Both the position numbers and the translations under genes were made by a program. Shown one piece after another: positions 5,205-9,086 of a stretch of DNA of 9,086 bases. The notes under the pieces were generated by a model. The model did no database searches. It saw nothing but the letters and a program-made list of their open reading frames with translations, and was not told where the DNA came from. This stretch comes from Clostridia bacterium (lineage in GTDB: Bacteria > Bacillota > Clostridia > Monoglobales > Monoglobaceae): contig CAAGHZ010000059.1 in assembly GCA_900769795.1 (NCBI GenBank), positions 1 to 9,086 on the forward strand, given 5' to 3'. The stretch's first letter is position 1. Each line of letters opens with the position of its first letter.

Positions 5205-7540
5205 CTTGCATAAACCTTAATCACAATCGCCGTCATATCATCCTGTGGCTCTCCTCCGCCCAATGCTTTTGCCATTTCAACAATGCGGTCAGCAAGTTCC
5301 TGTGGCGGCATATTATCATCTGCCTCGGCAATCACTGTTTTAACCCAGTCCTCTCGCCCTCTTTTTGTAAGAATTCCGTCGCTAAGCATCACAATAATAT
5401 CTCCTTCTGTGACATTATGAGCAAACGTCTCTATTTCCACCTCTTGCATCACTCCGACCGGAAGCGATGTCGCCCTTATAGTCTCAACCTCATTTCCTCT
5501 TCTGATATAACTTGGCTCGGCTCCGTTTTTTACAAACTCCGCCTCTCCGCTGAATAAATCTATCACACACATATCTACCGTGGAGAACGCCTCCCCCACT
5601 GACTTCATAACCATAATAGAGTTGATAAGCCTTACAGCTATTGATTTATCAAATCCTGCTTCAAGAAAGTCCCCAAGAAGTTTTACAGTTGCACCGCTAT
5701 CCCGCGAGGCACGAGAGCCGGTGCCCATTCCATCACTCAACGCTGCTGCGAACTTTCCGTTGCTGAGATATCTCAGAGCACAATTGTCACCACTTTTGAC
5801 AGATTTGCCCGCACAAGCTACAGCTGACTCTACGATGTATCCTTCAGGCTGAGTAAATCTCATAAGAAAGCCTGTGGGAGTTCCGGTCACTCCTACCATA
5901 ACCATCTGCATGCCAAGCACCGCTTTTAGCACTTTTTCTACAGATCTTTGACATTCTTCTGCATCCGCGGGAGCTACTACCTCTAAAAAGGCAGTGTACC
6001 TTCCAACCGCGTTTACGCTCACATCAGCGCTGACGACGATTACATTTTTATTCTCAAGCCTGGCAATTATCTCTTCTTCTGCACCGTTACCAAGCTTTTC
6101 TTCGCATATTTCCTCCGCAATATTATCTAAGATTTGTGCCATACTTCCAAGCTGCTGGCCTGCAAGCCTACGATTTTCACACAGTTTGCTCTTCCACACG
6201 CAATTTATTTTATATATCTCATAAAGTCTGTTTATCTCTCTGACAAAGGACCGTATCCTCAGGCATCTCTTATTAAAAATTCCTTCTGCACAGTTCTCTG
6301 TCATTTCTCCTTTTTCTTCCATTGTCCTTAGCATATTAAGCATCGACTGATATGTAGAGTCAAAATCCGCAACCCAACACTCGCCCATCCTCGAACATTT
6401 CTTACAGACTCTATCTGCTACACCATCAAACATTATAGAGATATCTTCCATATTAATTTTATCAGGCTCATCTGATATATCGAGAAACGTATGGGCAAGA
6501 ACCATGAAAGAATCTGCGGCTGAATTTAACCTCATCCTTGTGAAATCTCTGTATCCTGAATCCGCTGAAGTTTTCTGCCTGATTCCCAATACTCTGCCAA
6601 TGTTTCGTACAGTTGCACCGGGAGTTAATATTATTGCAATAACCGCTGCCGGAATGTCCATATAACTCAAAATCATCGTGCCGTCTTCGCTACAATATAT
6701 TGCAACTATTGCCGCAACGATAGACATGGTTATGCAAATTGCCGTCTTACCATACCTCGCAACAATTCCGCACGCAAGTCCACACAATACAAACAACGAT
6801 ACCTTTAACAATACATCATCGCCAAAGCCGGCAATCAATCCAACAACAACTGCACACAAAGTTGCACTCATACTACCGCCACACATCGCACAGATTGCAA
6901 CAATCCACAAGGCCGCTACATTTACCGCCATAAAAAGTTGATTAATATAAAAACTTTTTACGCCAATAAGTAATATTATTGCAAGGAAAAAGCCATAAAC
7001 TTTTTCTTCCTTACACATAGAAAAAACCTTTCTGCTACCACCTCTGAGGACACCCCTTGTCCGATCAAAAACTGTGGCACCTATAACCGTTAGCAAGACG
7101 TCACACAACAAATAAATTACTCCACCCGGAGAAAATCCTATCCATATCATTTCCCCAATCCGACTTATCCCAACCGCAACTCCGGCGGCACATATCGCTA
7201 AATTCGATGGTATATCTTCGTCACCATTTGCGACAGAAAACAAAAATATCAGATAAATCAATATTGCGGATATGTAGCGAAAGGCAACAGTTATATTAAA
7301 CAAACTTATATACCCTATAGCAGCCATTGATGCACTGATTATCACAGACAAAGAGAATCTTCTCTCTATCGCTAAAAAAGATACGCCAAACGGGGCGAAG
7401 CCCCCTAAAGTTATTGCTCTTGCAACTAAAGACCCGACCGCCCTTGTTGCTATATTGTATATCAGCATTGCTTGCTTTTCGCTGTTTTTCCACACTTTCC
7501 TTTTATTTGCAGGAACACTTAGCGCCCTTGTTTGTTCCAT
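5201..7540 (-). CDS. spoIIE: Stage II sporulation protein E (membrane-bound PP2C-type serine phosphatase)
   Basis: SpoIIE dephosphorylates the anti-anti-sigma factor SpoIIAA in the forespore, which frees sigma-F, and it also acts at the polar septum with FtsZ. The 779-residue product is close to the B. subtilis length (827). Residues about 35-310 are a dense series of hydrophobic segments, matching the roughly ten-helix membrane domain. A soluble regulatory region follows with a CKKCSRMGECW cysteine cluster. The C-terminal PP2C domain (about 575-779) has SDGMGTG (Asp603), the EAFSTVDMCVIDLFSG block, SLPVGV, LSDGI (Asp721) and the terminal QDDMTA metal-binding aspartates (767-768). The ATG at 7540 is preferred because AAGGGGTG lies just upstream; the in-frame ATG at 7558 has no ribosome site. 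It is preceded by a Spo0A-type promoter and converges with the HAD gene. Unlike many Clostridia, no tilS, hpt or ftsH follows. Confidence 0.97.
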   Translation of the reverse strand: MEQTRALSVPANKRKVWKNSEKQAMLIYNIATRAVGSLVARAITLGGFAPFGVSFLAIERRFSLSVIISASMAAIGYISLFNITVAFRYISAILIYLIFLFSVANGDEDIPSNLAICAAGVAVGISRIGEMIWIGFSPGGVIYLLCDVLLTVIGATVFDRTRGVLRGGSRKVFSMCKEEKVYGFFLAIILLIGVKSFYINQLFMAVNVAALWIVAICAMCGGSMSATLCAVVVGLIAGFGDDVLLKVSLFVLCGLACGIVARYGKTAICITMSIVAAIVAIYCSEDGTMILSYMDIPAAVIAIILTPGATVRNIGRVLGIRQKTSADSGYRDFTRMRLNSAADSFMVLAHTFLDISDEPDKINMEDISIMFDGVADRVCKKCSRMGECWVADFDSTYQSMLNMLRTMEEKGEMTENCAEGIFNKRCLRIRSFVREINRLYEIYKINCVWKSKLCENRRLAGQQLGSMAQILDNIAEEICEEKLGNGAEEEIIARLENKNVIVVSADVSVNAVGRYTAFLEVVAPADAEECQRSVEKVLKAVLGMQMVMVGVTGTPTGFLMRFTQPEGYIVESAVACAGKSVKSGDNCALRYLSNGKFAAALSDGMGTGSRASRDSGATVKLLGDFLEAGFDKSIAVRLINSIMVMKSVGEAFSTVDMCVIDLFSGEAEFVKNGAEPSYIRRGNEVETIRATSLPVGVMQEVEIETFAHNVTEGDIIVMLSDGILTKRGREDWVKTVIAEADDNMPPQELADRIVEMAKALGGGEPQDDMTAIVIKVYAR

Positions 7541-7576
7541 AATATCACCCCTTATCATTTGTCACAGCACACAAAT

Positions 7577-7609
7577 ATTATATCCATTATTTTCCATTTT
7601 TTGTGTCGA
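7577..7609 (-). promoter_or_regulatory. Predicted Spo0A-activated sigma-A promoter of spoIIE (21-bp spacer)
   Basis: On the minus strand a perfect TATAAT (-10) lies at 7582-7577. TCGACA, five of six matches to TTGACA, lies at 7609-7604. The spacer is 21 bp rather than 17. Over-long spacing with a Spo0A box over the -35 is the known hallmark of the B. subtilis spoIIE and spoIIG promoters, which need Spo0A~P to fire. At the normal 17-bp spacing only CACAAA is found, which is a poor -35. The -10 sits about 36 bp before the chosen spoIIE start codon. Confidence 0.7.
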
Positions 7610-7610
7610 A
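7604..7610 (+). promoter_or_regulatory. Spo0A box overlapping the spoIIE -35
   Basis: TGTCGAA is an exact match to the Spo0A DNA-binding consensus (TGNCGAA). It lies on the strand opposite to spoIIE transcription and overlaps the -35-like hexamer. A 7-mer alone is weak evidence; its position relative to the TATAAT and the 21-bp spacer is what makes it convincing. Confidence 0.7.
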
Positions 7611-7634
7611 GAAAGGTGATATTCCATAAAATTT

Positions 7635-7641
7635 TTCGACT
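7635..7641 (-). promoter_or_regulatory. Second, imperfect Spo0A box upstream of spoIIE
   Basis: AGTCGAA on the minus strand matches six of seven positions of TGTCGAA. Its centre is 31 bp, about three helical turns, from the centre of the perfect box, so both could face the same side of the DNA. It lies 3 bp past the end of the upstream small gene. The orientation is opposite to that of the perfect box. Confidence 0.4.
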
Positions 7642-7643
7642 TT

Positions 7644-7922
7644 TTATTTCAATATAGCCAATACTCCGGCTATAATTGTCAAAATACCAATCACGCCCAC
7701 TACAAACATAGTAATTTTCTTACTTCTAGCCATTCTTCTGCTCGCATGACCCTCTATCATACAAATATAGTTATTAATAATTTGCTGAGCTTCTGCAACA
7801 ATAGCACTTCCAACCCCGGCGCTCTCACACGGAGATGGTTTTAGAATAAAAATTGCCTGTTCTATCGATCCCGACTTGATATTATTTATAACCACTGCTC
7901 TCTTACCTTTTTTATCTGTCAT
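7644..7922 (-). CDS. Small tail-anchored membrane protein of unknown function, 92 aa
   Basis: I do not recognise a named family with certainty. The N-terminal part (residues 1-28) is basic and then strand/helix-like (KRAVVINNIKSGSIEQAIFIL). Residues 40-56 form a likely amphipathic helix (IVAEAQQIINNYICMI). A basic stretch, SRRMARSKK (61-69), is followed by one strongly hydrophobic segment (70-90) ending at the C-terminus. The positive-inside rule predicts a cytoplasmic N-terminal domain anchored by a C-terminal helix. The start is supported by AGGGGGA six bases upstream. A weak promoter-like pair, TTGTAA and TAAAAG with a 17-bp spacer, lies at 7994-7966 on the minus strand, right at the tuf terminator. 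No terminator separates it from spoIIE, so read-through into spoIIE is possible. Codon pattern, ribosome site and composition support a real gene; a sporulation role is only a guess from position. Confidence 0.75.
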   Translation of the reverse strand: MTDKKGKRAVVINNIKSGSIEQAIFILKPSPCESAGVGSAIVAEAQQIINNYICMIEGHASRRMARSKKITMFVVGVIGILTIIAGVLAILK

Positions 7923-7994
7923 AATAATCCCCCTGAAACTATTAGGTTTACAGGTATTATTTACACTTTTAGTAAATCTTAAACATTTTTACAA

Positions 7995-8031
7995 CAAAAA
8001 AAGGAATGTGATAAATCACATTCCTTTTTTG
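7995..8031 (-). terminator. Rho-independent terminator of tuf
   Basis: On the minus strand AAAAAAGGAATGTGA (8030-8016) pairs with TCACATTCCTTTTTT (8011-7997) around a short TTTA loop, and a run of seven T residues ends at 7996. It begins about 14 bases after the tuf stop. The AT arms also give a T run on the plus strand, but no plus-strand gene needs it. Confidence 0.92.
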
Positions 8032-8044
8032 AAATAAGCTAATC

Positions 8045-9086
8045 TTATTTAATAACTTCAGTAACAACGCCTGAACCAACTGTTCTACCACCCTCACGGA
8101 TAGCGAAACGGAGACCTGGCTCGATAGCGATGGTTGTTGTAAGTTCAACATCCATTGTTACGTTGTCACCAGGCATACACATCTCTGTGCCAGCAGGAAG
8201 GTTAACTACACCAGTAACGTCAGTTGTTCTGAAATAGAACTGAGGTCTGTAGTTTGTGAAGAATGGAGTATGACGTCCACCCTCTTCCTTAGTAAGAACG
8301 TAAACTTCGCCCTTGAACTGTGTGTGAGGTGTGATTGTACCTGGCTTTGCAAGAACCTGTCCTCTTTCGATTTCGTCTCTTGCAACACCACGGAGAAGTG
8401 CACCGATGTTGTCACCAGCTTCTGCATAGTCAAGAAGCTTTCTGAACATTTCGATACCTGTTACAACAACTTTTCTTGATTCTTCAGCAAGACCAACGAT
8501 TTCAACTTCGTCAGACATGTTGAGCTGACCTCTTTCAACACGGCCTGTAGCAACTGTACCACGACCTGTGATTGAGAATACGTCCTCGACAGGCATCAAG
8601 AAAGGAAGATCGCTCTTTCTCTCAGGTGTTGGGATGTAGCTGTCAACAGCTTCCATAAGCTCGTGGATACAAGCGTACTCAGGAGCAGAAGGATCTGTAG
8701 ATGCACTCTCAAGAACCTGAAGACCTGAACCCTTAACGATCGGAATATCGTCACCGGGGAACTCATACTCTGTGAGAAGGTCTCTGATTTCCATTTCAAC
8801 GAGCTCGAGAAGCTCAGGATCGTCAACCTGGTCAACTTTGTTCATGAATACTACGATATAAGGTACGCCAACCTGACGTGAGAGAAGAATGTGCTCTCTT
8901 GTCTGAGGCATAGGACCATCAGCAGATGATACAACCAAGATAGCGCCGTCCATCTGAGCAGCACCGGTGATCATGTTCTTAACGTAGTCGGCGTGTCCAG
9001 GGCAGTCAACGTGAGCGTAGTGACGTGCTTCTGTCTCGTACTCAACGTGAGCTGTTGAAATTGTGATACCTCTTTCTCTTTCTTCA
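8045..9086 (-). CDS. tuf: Elongation factor Tu, partial (N-terminus beyond the right edge)
   Basis: EF-Tu is the GTPase that delivers aminoacyl-tRNA to the ribosome. The visible 346 of about 397 residues begin inside the switch I region (EERERGITI). They include the G3 motif DCPGH, the G4 motif NKVD, domain 2 (TGRGTVATGRVERG) and domain 3 (GGRHTPFF, YRPQFYFRTTDVTG), ending GSGVVTEVIK. The P-loop and start codon lie off the window. The G5 motif reads Gly-Ser-Gly-Leu where Ser-Ala-Leu is usual. The insertion ESASTDPSAPEYA after G5 is of a type I associate with Clostridia. Codon choice is strongly biased and uniform (GTT, GGT, GAC, AAG, CGT), as in highly expressed genes, and differs from neighbouring genes. 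A methionine at 8974 is internal, not the start. A terminator follows directly. Confidence 0.97.
   Translation of the reverse strand, partial: EERERGITISTAHVEYETEARHYAHVDCPGHADYVKNMITGAAQMDGAILVVSSADGPMPQTREHILLSRQVGVPYIVVFMNKVDQVDDPELLELVEMEIRDLLTEYEFPGDDIPIVKGSGLQVLESASTDPSAPEYACIHELMEAVDSYIPTPERKSDLPFLMPVEDVFSITGRGTVATGRVERGQLNMSDEVEIVGLAEESRKVVVTGIEMFRKLLDYAEAGDNIGALLRGVARDEIERGQVLAKPGTITPHTQFKGEVYVLTKEEGGRHTPFFTNYRPQFYFRTTDVTGVVNLPAGTEMCMPGDNVTMDVELTTTIAIEPGLRFAIREGGRTVGSGVVTEVIK

Noticed and set aside
7541..7558. Upstream ATG at 7558 as the spoIIE start.
   Set aside because: No ribosome-binding site precedes it, and the AAGGGGTG that serves the ATG at 7540 lies inside this extension.
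8596..8835. Extra open frames within tuf on both strands.
   Set aside because: They are out-of-frame shadows of the strongly conserved EF-Tu coding sequence.

Overview
The window reads as a contig from a moderately AT-rich, spore-forming member of the Firmicutes, most likely a gut-type anaerobic Clostridia. The evidence is a full-length SpoIIE, a clostridial-style EF-Tu, Shine-Dalgarno sites of the AAGGAG/AGGGGG type, and Gfo/Idh and Nag-type sugar genes. The first 15 bases are not genomic: they equal the 3' end of the Illumina TruSeq adapter. This is therefore an untrimmed draft, probably metagenomic, assembly.

Positions 16-2759 (minus strand) hold a tight operon of at least four Gfo/Idh/MocA-family oxidoreductases, transcribed right to left with gaps of 6-17 bp. 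The last one runs off the contig into the adapter and the first has lost its N-terminus. At about 2755-2762 this operon abuts, head to head, the C-terminal third of a plus-strand NagB-type glucosamine-6-phosphate deaminase/isomerase. An intact nagA (GlcNAc-6-phosphate deacetylase) and a strong intrinsic terminator follow. Both divergent genes lack their 5' ends and the promoter region between them is gone. That pattern indicates either a recent deletion or an assembly join, and it is the most important thing to check here. Before the break the locus was probably a divergent sugar-catabolic cluster: a Gfo/Idh redox operon on one side and nagB-nagA on the other.

Positions 4258-5204 hold a monocistronic Cof-type HAD phosphatase. 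It has its own sigma-A-like promoter overlapped by a perfect 9-bp inverted repeat (possible operator), and a hairpin terminator shared with the convergent spoIIE.

Positions 5201-9086 (minus strand) hold tuf (partial, runs off the right edge) with its terminator, a small tail-anchored membrane protein of unknown function, and spoIIE. Upstream of spoIIE are a TATAAT element, a -35-like element at the unusual 21-bp spacing, and a perfect Spo0A box overlapping that -35. This is the architecture expected of a Spo0A~P-activated sporulation promoter.

No tRNA, rRNA, CRISPR array, insertion sequence or prophage gene was seen. The only gene-free stretches are about 100-130 bp and are described in the entries.
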